Positions 26,615-35,584 of a stretch of DNA of 64,000 nt are shown here, in pieces; position 1 is the first letter of the stretch; each line of letters starts with the position of its first letter. Source of the DNA: Bremerella volcania (GTDB lineage: Bacteria; Planctomycetota; Planctomycetia; Pirellulales; Pirellulaceae). Both the position numbers and the translations under genes were made by a program. Under the pieces are notes generated by a model, which was not told the DNA's origin, searched no databases, and worked only from the letters and a program-made list of their open reading frames with translations. The stretch is taken from contig NZ_CP036289.1 of assembly GCF_007748115.1 (NCBI RefSeq), positions 2,294,001 to 2,358,000 of the forward strand, given 5' to 3'.

Positions 26615-27229
26615 TTATGTCTCGGGGGTTGTTTTCAAGGCCTTCAGCTCCGATTCAAGTTCGGCAATTCTCGACTGAAGCTGCTTGACGACCGGAGCGA
26701 TCTGCTGCTGCGTAAAACGCTTGTGGATGTGCTGCGGGCAATTCACATCCCACGCTTCGACGTCAAACAGAATGACTCGTTCGACTTTGCCTGGGTAGCT
26801 TGGATCGCTGAGCTTGGCTTCGAGTACGCTATCCCCTTCTACCACGCGAGCGGTTCCCCATAGCTTGATACGGCGACTTCGTGCGTAATCCATCAGAAAA
26901 ATAAACGCCTTGGGATTCTCTGAGAGGTTACCCAGACTGATGAACTGGCGATTGCCTCCGAAGTCGGCAAATCCCAAAGTCTTTTTGTCCATGACTTTTA
27001 AAAAGCCAGGCGTACCTCCTCGGTATTGAATGTACGGCTGGCCTTCGGAGTTGGCGGTACCCAAATAAAACATGTCCTGTTGCCCCAGGAACGCTTCCAG
27101 CTCAGGGGTCACACTCGTTTCCCAACCGTTCCGCTCTTCCATCCTTGCGTAGGAAGCACGAGAGCCCTTCTCGGATTGGATTGCTTTGACGGCTGGCGTG
27201 AAGGCGACGTCACTTGGGTATAGGTTCAT
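26615..27229 (-). CDS. pyridoxamine 5'-phosphate oxidase family flavoprotein
   Basis: The 204-residue protein has the split-barrel FMN-binding fold. QDMFYLGTANSEGQPYIQYRGGTPGF and GFADFGGNRQFISLGNLSENP are the strands around the flavin, as in PPOX-family proteins. The C-terminus after residue 165 is a Gln/Glu-rich coiled coil (KQLQSRIAELESELKAL), an unusual addition that may serve dimerisation. The ATG at 27229 has AAGGAAT at good spacing. It is the last of four enzyme genes that follow the TetR gene, in order: isochorismatase, alpha/beta hydrolase, DUF1348, PPOX. It begins 37 bases after the DUF1348 gene. Confidence 0.9.
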   Translation of the reverse strand: MNLYPSDVAFTPAVKAIQSEKGSRASYARMEERNGWETSVTPELEAFLGQQDMFYLGTANSEGQPYIQYRGGTPGFLKVMDKKTLGFADFGGNRQFISLGNLSENPKAFIFLMDYARSRRIKLWGTARVVEGDSVLEAKLSDPSYPGKVERVILFDVEAWDVNCPQHIHKRFTQQQIAPVVKQLQSRIAELESELKALKTTPET

Positions 27230-27266
27230 GTCGTAATTCCTTGAATGGAATGCCTGCTCTAAATCG

Positions 27267-27728
27267 TCATGCGACGTTTGGAATCCCCGCGTCCTCTTGC
27301 GGACGCGGTCCGGGGGCCGGCCAGTGGAACGTGCGCTGGTGTTCTTCAATGGCCACATCGTTGATGCTGGCTTCACGGCGACGCATGAGCCCCTCTTCGT
27401 CGAATTCCCAGAGTTCGTTTCCGTAGGCACGAAACCACTGTCCGTCGGCGTTGTGGTATTCGTACTGGAATCGGACAGCGATTCGGTCTTCAGTGAAGCT
27501 CCACAGCGACTTGGTGAGTCGATAGTCGAGCTCCTTTTCCCACTTGCCGGTCAAGAACTCTTGGATTTGTTGACGGCCGCGAATGAACTGGTCTCGGTTT
27601 CGCCACTGCGAGTCTTCTGAGTAAGCCAGGGAAACACGATGCGGATCACGGCTGTTCCAGGCATCTTCCGCGGCTCGAACTTTGGCGGTGGCCGTTTCCC
27701 AGGTGAACGGAGGTCGAATGGCAGACAT
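27267..27728 (-). CDS. DUF1348 (NTF2-like) protein
   Basis: This 153-residue protein matches the DUF1348 family closely in pattern: [51 protein letters not shown] and REASINDV. These are cone-shaped NTF2-like folds that can bind small ligands or act as isomerases; no catalytic assignment exists. The Trp and Tyr residues line the pocket. The ATG at 27728 follows a GGAAAG. It sits in the middle of the TetR-linked gene cluster, 86 bases after the alpha/beta hydrolase. Confidence 0.9.
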   Translation of the reverse strand: MSAIRPPFTWETATAKVRAAEDAWNSRDPHRVSLAYSEDSQWRNRDQFIRGRQQIQEFLTGKWEKELDYRLTKSLWSFTEDRIAVRFQYEYHNADGQWFRAYGNELWEFDEEGLMRRREASINDVAIEEHQRTFHWPAPGPRPQEDAGIPNVA

Positions 27729-27814
27729 GTTGATCTTTCCTTGGAAAGCGTAGGTAGTGGTAGAAAAGCCACTTGCTGGAAAGCGCCCCAGCAAGCGTGG
27801 TCACGACAAGGCGT

Positions 27815-28768
27815 TTAGTTACCGGCAACGTGTTTGCCGAGGAATTCCCGGATCAGACTGGCAATCTGTGCTCCGTCCTCTTCCAGTGCGAAGTGCCCGG
27901 TATCGAGAAGATGGAACTCCAGAGTTTCGAGGTCGCGCTTGTAGGGATGCGCCCCAGCGGCGGGGAAAATCGCATCGTTCTTTCCCCAAACGATCAGCGT
28001 CGGCGGCTGGTGGTCGCGAAGGTACTGTTGCCACTTGGGATACAGCGGTGGATTACTGCCATAGCTGTAGAACAGTGCCAGTTGGATCTCCTGATTCCCC
28101 TGGCGGTCTAGCAGTGGCTGCACATGTCCCCAGGTGTCGGGGCTGATCGTTTCGACATTGCGAACGCCATAGGTGTATTGCCACTTGGTTGCTTCCAGGG
28201 TTAAAAGCGAGCGAAGACCGTCCGCTTGCTCTTTCGTTCGATCCTGCCAATAGGCTTTGATGGGCTTCCAGAAATCGTTGTCGATTCCCTCGTCGTAAGC
28301 GTTGCCGTTTTGAACGATCAACGCGTCAACGCGCTGCGGGTGTTTCGTTGCCAGGCGAAAACCGACGGGGGCACCATAGTCCATCAAGTAGAGCGTGTAC
28401 TTCTCCAGACCGACCTTCTCGGTGAACTTTTCAACCACGTTAGCCAGGTTGTCAAACGTGTAGTTGAACTCGTCGACCGCAGGCATCGAGCTGTAACCAA
28501 AGCCTGGATAGTCGGGAGCCACCACGTGATACTTATCCGCGAGCGCGGGAATCAGTTCGCGAAACATGTGCGAGGAGGTTGGGAAACCATGCAGCAGCAG
28601 CACCGTTGGTGCATCCTTCGGCCCCGCCTCGCGGTAGAAGATGTCGAGACCGTCTACTTTAACGGTGCGATAGCGAACTTGCTGGTGCGGCTGGGCGACT
28701 GCCAACGATACAATGGAAAAAAGAGTGGCAAAAGCCAGCAAGGTAGCGGTTGTCTTGAATTTGATCAT
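27815..28768 (-). CDS. secreted alpha/beta hydrolase, epoxide hydrolase/dehalogenase-like
   Basis: The 317-residue protein has a signal peptide ([17 protein letters not shown]). The alpha/beta hydrolase fold follows, with [19 protein letters not shown] (oxyanion HG) and a nucleophile elbow reading [12 protein letters not shown]. Asp rather than Ser at the nucleophile points to the epoxide hydrolase/haloalkane dehalogenase branch. The catalytic His is in [13 protein letters not shown], and [10 protein letters not shown] carries an Asp. It would act in the periplasm on epoxides or halides. It is the second gene after the isochorismatase, 55 bases downstream of it. Confidence 0.9.
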   Translation of the reverse strand: MIKFKTTATLLAFATLFSIVSLAVAQPHQQVRYRTVKVDGLDIFYREAGPKDAPTVLLLHGFPTSSHMFRELIPALADKYHVVAPDYPGFGYSSMPAVDEFNYTFDNLANVVEKFTEKVGLEKYTLYLMDYGAPVGFRLATKHPQRVDALIVQNGNAYDEGIDNDFWKPIKAYWQDRTKEQADGLRSLLTLEATKWQYTYGVRNVETISPDTWGHVQPLLDRQGNQEIQLALFYSYGSNPPLYPKWQQYLRDHQPPTLIVWGKNDAIFPAAGAHPYKRDLETLEFHLLDTGHFALEEDGAQIASLIREFLGKHVAGN

Positions 28769-28823
28769 CGCTTCGGTTCCTGAATTGGAAGTGTTGAGAA
28801 AAATGGAATTCTGGGTACTGGGC

Positions 28824-29555
28824 TCAAATTGTCGAGAGTCGCTTGGCAGCTTCATCCGCGCTCCACACGTCACTGGCCAAAAAGCGAAAGTTGGTCATGG
28901 CGGCTTCGTAGCCGTCGTAGCCTGGGATCTGGGCAGCCGCAGTGGCATCTCCGACGACGGCCACTTCGAAGCCCTGTTCTAAGAGTTCTCGCAGATGCGA
29001 TTCGACGCACAGGTTGGCCGACATGCCCGCAAGCACGACCTGGTCGATCCCTCGTTTGCGAAGCTGTAAGACGAGGTCATTGGTTTCCGGACCATAGACT
29101 TTGTGCGGACTGGTTACGATCGTCTCGCCGTCGTTGATCAGTGGTTTGTATTGCTCGAGCCAGTCGGCGCCGGATCCCTCGAAATTCGTGAGGTCGAGCG
29201 AACCGGGCCGGTCGAACATGCGGATGTCGTGCATCAAACGCTCGAGCGCGCCCTCAAAGTGCCATCGATGATCTTGCGGATAGTAATAGTGCGGGCTGAT
29301 GAAAAGCGGCACATCGTTTTCCTTCGCCGAAGAGAACAACCGACCGATGTTTTCCACCGTATTGTTTGCGGTGACGTTCTTGCCGACGACCGACCAGGCA
29401 ACACCCTGCGGGCTAAGGAAATCGTTTTGAGGATCGGTGACCACCACGGCGACTTGCCCCTTTCGTGGTTCCAGGCCTGGGCGAGGGATGGCAGCATCCG
29501 GCTTGCGCGACGAGCCGTAAACGATTTCGGATCGAATGGGAGCGGAATCAGGCAT
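28824..29555 (-). CDS. isochorismatase-like cysteine hydrolase
   Basis: This 243-residue protein has the complete isochorismatase-like triad: Asp in [13 protein letters not shown], Lys in [14 protein letters not shown] and Cys in [11 protein letters not shown]. Family members hydrolyse vinyl ethers, ureas or nicotinamide-type amides. The N-terminal 35 residues, before the fold, are an extra tail with no signal. The ATG is preceded by AAGGAG. It is the first structural gene downstream of the TetR regulator; the 60-base gap between the two holds the ACAGAC-AG-GTCTGT palindrome. Substrate unknown, possibly connected to detoxification like its neighbours. Confidence 0.92.
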   Translation of the reverse strand: MPDSAPIRSEIVYGSSRKPDAAIPRPGLEPRKGQVAVVVTDPQNDFLSPQGVAWSVVGKNVTANNTVENIGRLFSSAKENDVPLFISPHYYYPQDHRWHFEGALERLMHDIRMFDRPGSLDLTNFEGSGADWLEQYKPLINDGETIVTSPHKVYGPETNDLVLQLRKRGIDQVVLAGMSANLCVESHLRELLEQGFEVAVVGDATAAAQIPGYDGYEAAMTNFRFLASDVWSADEAAKRLSTI

Positions 29556-29574
29556 TTCAGTTCTCCTTAAAAAG

Positions 29575-29588
29575 ACAGACAGGTCTGT
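29575..29588. promoter_or_regulatory. palindromic operator upstream of isochorismatase gene
   Basis: ACAGAC-AG-GTCTGT has perfect 6-base arms and a 2-base centre. The same site, with centre CA, lies in the promoter of the tetR gene at 30218-30231. It is 20 bases before the ATG and overlaps the expected start of transcription. The TetR protein encoded alongside is the likely reader. Confidence 0.75.
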
Positions 29589-29615
29589 ACAAAATGCAGT
29601 AAAAAAATATAGGGT

Positions 29616-30206
29616 TTACTTCTTCTTCGATTTCGCAGAAATCAGGGTGATCGCGGCATCCTTGGCGACGTCTGCCGACTTCGATGACTGCTGGATCACG
29701 GCGGTTACGATCGCGCCTTCCACCAGCAGATAAATCGCAGGGGTCACCGACTGGGCGACCTTGGGATCGACCGTTTCGGCGATGATTTCGTGGATCAGTT
29801 CCCGAAACTTGACTTTGTGGGCCGTTGAGAACTGGGAAGCTGGGTGACCGGCGTCCGCCAGTTCCACCGAGGCATTGATAAACGAGCAACCACGAAAGCC
29901 TGGGCTTTTAAACCAGTCTTTCAGCGCCGCGAAGAAAGCATCCAAACGGCTCAGGCCCTTGCTCACATAGCGATCAATCGACTTGGCGAGTGAGTTGCCG
30001 AATTGCTCTTCTCGATATTGCAACACGGCGAGAATTAACTCGTCCTTGGAGGAAAAGTGGTTGTAGAGCGTCATCTTGGCGACACCGGCCTCGGCGATGA
30101 TACGATCAATGCCTACGCTGTGGATGCCTTCGGCGTAAAACAACCGCTCCGCGGTTTCGACCAATCGTTGGCGAGCATCGGATTTTTTGGTTCGTGTCTT
30201 ACTCAT
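29616..30206 (-). CDS. TetR/AcrR-family transcriptional regulator
   Basis: The 196-residue protein has the N-terminal DNA-binding domain (ARQRLVETAERLFYAEGIHSVGIDRIIAEAGVAKMTLYNHFSSKDEL, residues 10-56, with the recognition helix at VAKMTLYNHF). A ligand-binding domain of the TetR_C type follows, containing a FRGCSFINASVELAD motif common in regulators of YcdC/YxaF type. The start is the ATG at 30206; an upstream ATG at 30236 would put the operator inside the gene. Its own promoter (30213-30241) contains the ACAGAC-N2-GTCTGT palindrome between -35 and -10, so it should repress itself. It likely also represses the enzymes downstream. Confidence 0.93.
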   Translation of the reverse strand: MSKTRTKKSDARQRLVETAERLFYAEGIHSVGIDRIIAEAGVAKMTLYNHFSSKDELILAVLQYREEQFGNSLAKSIDRYVSKGLSRLDAFFAALKDWFKSPGFRGCSFINASVELADAGHPASQFSTAHKVKFRELIHEIIAETVDPKVAQSVTPAIYLLVEGAIVTAVIQQSSKSADVAKDAAITLISAKSKKK

Positions 30207-30212
30207 GCCTGA

Positions 30213-30241
30213 AATATACAGACCAGTCTGTTTCATTGCAA
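30213..30241 (-). promoter_or_regulatory. promoter and autoregulatory operator of the tetR gene
   Basis: On the minus strand a -35 TTGCAA (30241-30236) and -10 TATATT (30218-30213) are spaced by 17 bases. The palindrome ACAGAC-TG-GTCTGT (30231-30218) fills the spacer and touches the -10. This geometry, with the operator between the core elements, is that of autorepression. Confidence 0.75.
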
Positions 30242-30395
30242 TAGGTAGAATCGAATTTTTTTTGAGTTTCCGGAAATCCCCATGCGGCTTGGCCAAGGTC
30301 GATGCGGCGCCCGTCTGCCGATGGCTGTTCGCTGGACTGACGGTTCTCTTCAGCATGACCGGCAGGCGAATGTGCGTGTCGAGAAGTAAACGGTT

Positions 30396-31310
30396 CTAAG
30401 AGTCTTGCTCGGCCAACTTCTGGCGGAACAGTTCACACATCGCCAGGATTTCGTCGACGGTGAAGTTCTCGGCTCGGGCAGTTGGGTCTAAGCTCCCCTG
30501 CTCCATCACCTGGTCGACTTCCGCTTTCTCCAGCTTTCCCTTGAACGAGCTTTGCAGCACGCTGCGGAGGAACTTGCGGCGGTGGAAGAAGAGCGAGCGG
30601 TTGAACTCGTGGAAGAACTCGAGGTCGGAAATTGCGGCCCGGCGCTCAGGCTGCACTTCGATATGCAAAATGGCGGAATGCACCTTGGGGGCCGGCCAGA
30701 AGACGCTCGGTGGCAGGATGCGGACCAGTTCGCAGCGGCATTGGGCCTGAATCCAAACGGAAAGCGCGCTGTAGTCTTTGGTGCCCGGCGAAGCGATGAT
30801 CCGTTCGGCGAGTTCCTTCTGGATGGTCACCGTCATGCTCTTGGGGGTGATCTCGGTTCGCAGGAGGTTCGAGATGATCGGCGTCGCCACGTTGTACGGC
30901 AAGTTGGCGGCCAGCTTGAAATGATCGGTGCCGATCTCGGCCATCTTTTCCTTGATGGTCTCGATCATCTCGGGGCGGAAGTTGTTCTTGTTACGCAGCG
31001 CGTCGTAGTTCAGCAGCGTGACGTTCTCGAACTCGTCGAGTTCCTCGGTGGCGAACGTTGCCATGTGAGGATCGATTTCCACCGTCACCAGGTAGCCTGC
31101 CTGGTCGGCCATGCGCGTCGAAAGAGTGCCGGTGCCGGTCCCGATTTCCAGGATGACGTCATCTTTCTGAATGTCAGCCGAACGGACCAGCAGATCCAAC
31201 AGGTTCATATCGATCAGGAAATTTTGCCCGTGCTTCGAGACAGGGCGGATTCCGATTTCGCGGAATTTGCTCGTGAGATACGAGATGGTTTGATTGCGAA
31301 ATTCAGGCAT
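30396..31310 (-). CDS. rsmA: 16S rRNA adenine dimethyltransferase
   Basis: This 304-residue protein is KsgA/RsmA, which dimethylates two adenosines near the 3' end of 16S rRNA during small-subunit assembly. Evidence: SKHGQNFLIDMNLLDLL at the N-terminus, the SAM loop LEIGTGTGTLSTRMA, VEIDPHMA, and the catalytic NLPYNVATPIISNLL motif. FFHRRKFLRSVL lies in the C-terminal helical domain. Length is slightly above the usual 270. The ribE gene is 59 bases upstream on the same strand, so the two may be cotranscribed. Confidence 0.95.
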   Translation of the reverse strand: MPEFRNQTISYLTSKFREIGIRPVSKHGQNFLIDMNLLDLLVRSADIQKDDVILEIGTGTGTLSTRMADQAGYLVTVEIDPHMATFATEELDEFENVTLLNYDALRNKNNFRPEMIETIKEKMAEIGTDHFKLAANLPYNVATPIISNLLRTEITPKSMTVTIQKELAERIIASPGTKDYSALSVWIQAQCRCELVRILPPSVFWPAPKVHSAILHIEVQPERRAAISDLEFFHEFNRSLFFHRRKFLRSVLQSSFKGKLEKAEVDQVMEQGSLDPTARAENFTVDEILAMCELFRQKLAEQDS

Positions 31311-31369
31311 TAGCGAAATCGGTTTCTGTTGGATTCGTGTCGAATGGGCGTGTTGGAGTTGGAAAGGAA

Positions 31370-31960
31370 CTACTTCGTTTCGAGTTGTCGCTGGACGTAT
31401 TTAGCCAGCAGGTCGGTCTCGATGTTGACGGTGTCTCCCTGCTTTCGCCCGCCCAGGGTGGTGGCGTCGAGCGTATGTGGAATCAACGCCACGCTAAACC
31501 GCGTATCGGTCACGTCGACCAGCGTCAGGCTGATGCCGTCGATCGCCACGCTGCCCTTGCTGGCCATTTGCCGGGCATACTCTGGGGAGACTTCAAACCA
31601 CATCGTACACCACTGGCCGTCGTCGTTGCGCTCGACGAGCGTGGCCGTCGTATCGATGTGCCCGGTGACCAAATGCCCGCCGAGCCGATCACCCAATTGA
31701 AGGGATCGTTCCAGGTTCACGACGCTGCCCTTTTCAAGTTGGCCAAGGTTGGTTCTCTTTAACGTCTCTTCGCCTGCTTCAAAATCGGCAACATTTTCGT
31801 CAATGCTGACCACGGTCAAACAGCACCCGTTGACCGCGATGCTATCCCCGATCACGGCGCTACTGGCGATCAGTGGGCTCTCTAATGACAGTCGAACCCC
31901 CGGTCCCTCGGGCTTAAGGGCGACGACTTTTCCTTGCGTTTCAACCAGGCCAGTAAACAT
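31370..31960 (-). CDS. ribE: riboflavin synthase, alpha chain
   Basis: This 196-residue protein is a two-repeat lumazine-binding protein: MFTGLVETQGKV starts it, with GHLVTGHIDTTATL in the second half. The Cys-containing ligand-site segment (AVNGCCLTVVSID) in the first repeat matches the substrate site. It converts two lumazines into riboflavin plus a pyrimidinedione, the last step of the pathway. No FMN riboswitch is seen in the 260-base upstream region. It lies upstream of rsmA. Confidence 0.95.
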   Translation of the reverse strand: MFTGLVETQGKVVALKPEGPGVRLSLESPLIASSAVIGDSIAVNGCCLTVVSIDENVADFEAGEETLKRTNLGQLEKGSVVNLERSLQLGDRLGGHLVTGHIDTTATLVERNDDGQWCTMWFEVSPEYARQMASKGSVAIDGISLTLVDVTDTRFSVALIPHTLDATTLGGRKQGDTVNIETDLLAKYVQRQLETK

Positions 31961-32008
31961 GGTGATCCTTGGGCAGTCCGAATTGGGGTTTCACATGCGT
32001 GGGAATGA

Positions 32009-33508
<1,500 letters not shown>

Positions 33509-33564
33509 GGCCTTCCGGGGACTTACTCCAATCGTTCCTTTGGTGACGATTGACAAGCCTTGGT

Positions 33565-33595
33565 AAGGGGCCCATTCGTGGCCCCTTGCTTTTTC
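33565..33595 (+). terminator. rho-independent terminator after enolase
   Basis: AAGGGGCC (33565-33572) pairs with GGCCCCTT (33580-33587) around a 7-base loop and is followed by GCTTTTTCTTT. It separates eno from the small membrane protein gene. Confidence 0.85.
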
Positions 33596-33626
33596 TTTCG
33601 CCCAAAATGCCAGGGTGGGTTAGACT

Positions 33627-33983
33627 ATGGGCATGAGCGAGCTTCCTACCCCACAGCAAGAGCCGATTACCGATTCCCCTTGGTTTTGGCTGTATCTGTT
33701 CGCTACGGTGGCCTTGATCCTGCTAGTCGTCTTCCAAGGGAAGCTCGATATCCGGCAGGCCGACATCGAACGGCAACATCAAGCCCGACAGCTTGCCAAT
33801 CAGCCCGACGAAATTACCGGCGACGCGCCGGTGGCCGTATCGAGCCCTGGCAATACGTTGATCGGATGGAACTACCTGGTCGGCGTGTTGGCCGTATTGG
33901 TCGCCGTGGGCTGGATTCGGCTGTGGTATGTACGGTTTCGCCATTGGGGCAAAGAGGCACCCGAGACTTCATCCTCACGGTGA
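33627..33983 (+). CDS. small two-helix membrane protein
   Basis: This 118-residue protein has two transmembrane segments, at about 20-40 (FWLYLFATVALILLVVF) and 82-100 (YLVGVLAVLVAVGWIRLW), joined by a hydrophilic stretch of 40 residues (GKLDIRQADIERQHQARQLAN). Both ends would lie on the same side. I do not recognise a family. An ATG two codons further on (33633) is possible. The next gene begins 7 bases after the stop, so the two form an operon. Confidence 0.75.
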   Translation: MGMSELPTPQQEPITDSPWFWLYLFATVALILLVVFQGKLDIRQADIERQHQARQLANQPDEITGDAPVAVSSPGNTLIGWNYLVGVLAVLVAVGWIRLWYVRFRHWGKEAPETSSSR

Positions 33984-33990
33984 TTAGCGT

Positions 33991-34575
33991 ATGTGGATCT
34001 TCGAACAATCATTGCCGATCATCATCATGGCCGTCATCGGCGGGGCGATTCTCGCCGGCACGATGCTGCAAACCGGAAAACAGCTCTTTCTGTACCTGCT
34101 AATCGGTTGGATCGCCATTTGTGCCCTGTTGTTGGCGCTGGAGTATTCGATCGTGACCGACGGCGAGCGAATTGAAGCGGTCATCTATCGCATCGCTGAA
34201 GCCCTGGAGGCCAACGACGCCGAAGGGGTCAAATCCTATATCTCCAGCGACGCCCCCCAGCTCAAAGCCGAGGCCGAACGGCAGATGGCCTACGTGCAGA
34301 TCGAGAGCGTCAAGCTGAAGCGAAACCTTGAAGTCACCATTAATCCCGGCAGCACGCCCATCATCGGGGTGGCCAAGTTGAATGTGAAAATGATGGGGCA
34401 TCTCAAGAACAACCAAGAGTGGAACGGCGATTTCGCCACGTTCATGGTTTTGACCTTCCAGCAAGATCCCGACGGCGAGTGGCGCGTGATCGGCTACCAG
34501 TTCTTCGATCCACGCGGAGAGCAAGCCGGTGAGATCACTCCGCCAATTTCTGCCGTGATCCTTCCGGGATTTTGA
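33991..34575 (+). CDS. membrane-anchored NTF2-like protein
   Basis: The 194-residue protein has one or two N-terminal membrane helices (IIIMAVIGGAILAGTML and FLYLLIGWIAICALLLALEY). A soluble domain follows with the NTF2-like sequence pattern (RIAEALEANDAEGVKSYISSDAP, then VTINPGSTPIIGVAKLNV, then FATFMVLTFQQDPDGEWRVIG). Such domains often act as extracytoplasmic binding units. Family not known. It shares an operon with the two-helix protein just upstream. A strong hairpin with an 8-T tail lies 127 bases after the stop. Confidence 0.75.
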   Translation: MWIFEQSLPIIIMAVIGGAILAGTMLQTGKQLFLYLLIGWIAICALLLALEYSIVTDGERIEAVIYRIAEALEANDAEGVKSYISSDAPQLKAEAERQMAYVQIESVKLKRNLEVTINPGSTPIIGVAKLNVKMMGHLKNNQEWNGDFATFMVLTFQQDPDGEWRVIGYQFFDPRGEQAGEITPPISAVILPGF

Positions 34576-34701
34576 AGAATTTTGCGCCGAATACCAATTA
34601 CGGTGATTCACGTAGCCGCAGAAAAGGTAAAATTCGATTTGCAATTCGGGGGCTGATTTCCTCGCTAAGCGGTATTTGAATCAAAGATCGCTCAAACCCA
34701 A

Positions 34702-34779
34702 GCCCCAGCCCGGCCATATGACCTGAGTCGCTTTATCAGCGGCACGCTGCCCTTGGTCATGTGGCTGGGCCTTTTTTTT
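34702..34779 (+). terminator. large structured hairpin with eight-T tail
   Basis: CCCAGCC (34704-34710) and ATATGACC pair with GGTCATGT and GGCTGGG (34755-34769) around an inner AGCGGCACGCT stem-loop. Eight Ts follow directly. It would end the membrane-protein operon or a small RNA made from the gap. Confidence 0.75.
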
Positions 34780-34946
34780 GCGCTGACCGAAGAGGAGAGG
34801 GATTCAGCACTGATTGGAGTTAGTCATCCGACCGTTCCAATCCCCAGGGTGGTCCAGAGAGTCATCTCTTCCTTCCTTAGGGCACGAGTATCTAGCCTGT
34901 GTTGTCCGCGGTTTCCATCGACGGTCACTATTCTGAATTGAGGGAC

Positions 34947-35111
34947 TTTGGCAATTCTTCCTCTGCCAAATTGTCATTTCGACAAATCTAGTTGCCAAAT
35001 CATTGGAAATTTGTACACTACTTGGCAGGCAGGGAAATGAACAGATTTACACTAAAATCAATGGAATGAACCATTTAGGACAAAATCGCGTCGTTTGGTC
35101 ATCGTTTGGCA
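34947..35111. promoter_or_regulatory. cluster of TTTGGCA half-sites upstream of csrA
   Basis: TTTGGCA/TGCCAAA occurs at 34947-34953, 34964-34970, 34993-34999 and 35105-35111, with a shortened TTGGCA at 35022-35027. The first two form an inverted repeat with a 10-base spacer. The cluster lies in the 600-base gap before csrA. No other gene in the window shows it. It may be a binding array for an activator. Confidence 0.45.
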
Positions 35112-35122
35112 CGGGCTGTGCG
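35106..35122 (+). promoter_or_regulatory. sigma-54-like promoter of csrA
   Basis: TTGGCACG-N4-GTGCG has the GG-N10-GC spacing of RpoN promoters, with a perfect TGGCACG at -24 and one mismatch at -12. Transcription would begin near 35131, giving a leader of about 57 bases with GGAG nine bases before the ATG. Confidence 0.5.
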
Positions 35123-35187
35123 AAAGCCTAGAGACGCCAAAACAACCACCTAAGGATTTCCCCTTTTTTGCAACGGAGTGTAAGCCA

Positions 35188-35556
35188 ATGTTAGTTCTGA
35201 CTCGCAAGCAGCAGCAGCAAATTCAAATCGGCGAAGGCGTCACCATCACCATCCTGAAGGTGAAAGGAAACACGGTTCGCATCGGGATCGAAGCACCCAA
35301 CGACGTCAAAATCGTGCGGGCCGAGCTTGAGCCGGAAGAAGAAGCTACTCCGGCTGAGGAATCTGAGCCTCAGTCAACGCTGTCGCGCATCGATCAAGTC
35401 GAGTCCGCAACGGCTGGTAGCCACAGCAAGGAAGATTACCGGGTCCTCTCGTTTCGCGTGAAGCAAGAGACGACCGATAGCAAGCGTAACGAGTCCCCCC
35501 GGGCCGCGAGCATGCGAGACTTCCTGGCTGCCCGAGCCGCTAACTCGGTAGGTTAG
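35188..35556 (+). CDS. csrA: CsrA-family RNA-binding regulator with C-terminal extension
   Basis: The 122-residue protein begins MLVLTRKQQQQIQIG and has the CsrA core to about residue 55 (VTITILKVKGNTVRIGIEAP, then VKIVRAELE). The RNA-contact residues Leu4 and the Arg aligned with Arg44 of E. coli CsrA are kept. Usual length is 60-70. The extra 65 residues are acidic and Ser/Thr-rich, then basic, ending SMRDFLAARAANSVG, and look disordered with a terminal helix. CsrA dimers bind GGA in mRNA leaders and block or stabilise them. Start: ATG with GGAG upstream. A second CsrA (39105) lies 4 kb away. A sigma-54-like element precedes it. Confidence 0.9.
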   Translation: MLVLTRKQQQQIQIGEGVTITILKVKGNTVRIGIEAPNDVKIVRAELEPEEEATPAEESEPQSTLSRIDQVESATAGSHSKEDYRVLSFRVKQETTDSKRNESPRAASMRDFLAARAANSVG

Positions 35557-35584
35557 TCGCAGGAAACGACTCCCCTGATAACGC

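Noticed and set aside
34753-34941. 62-residue plus-strand frame after the large hairpin
   Set aside because: It starts inside the hairpin, and composition is random.
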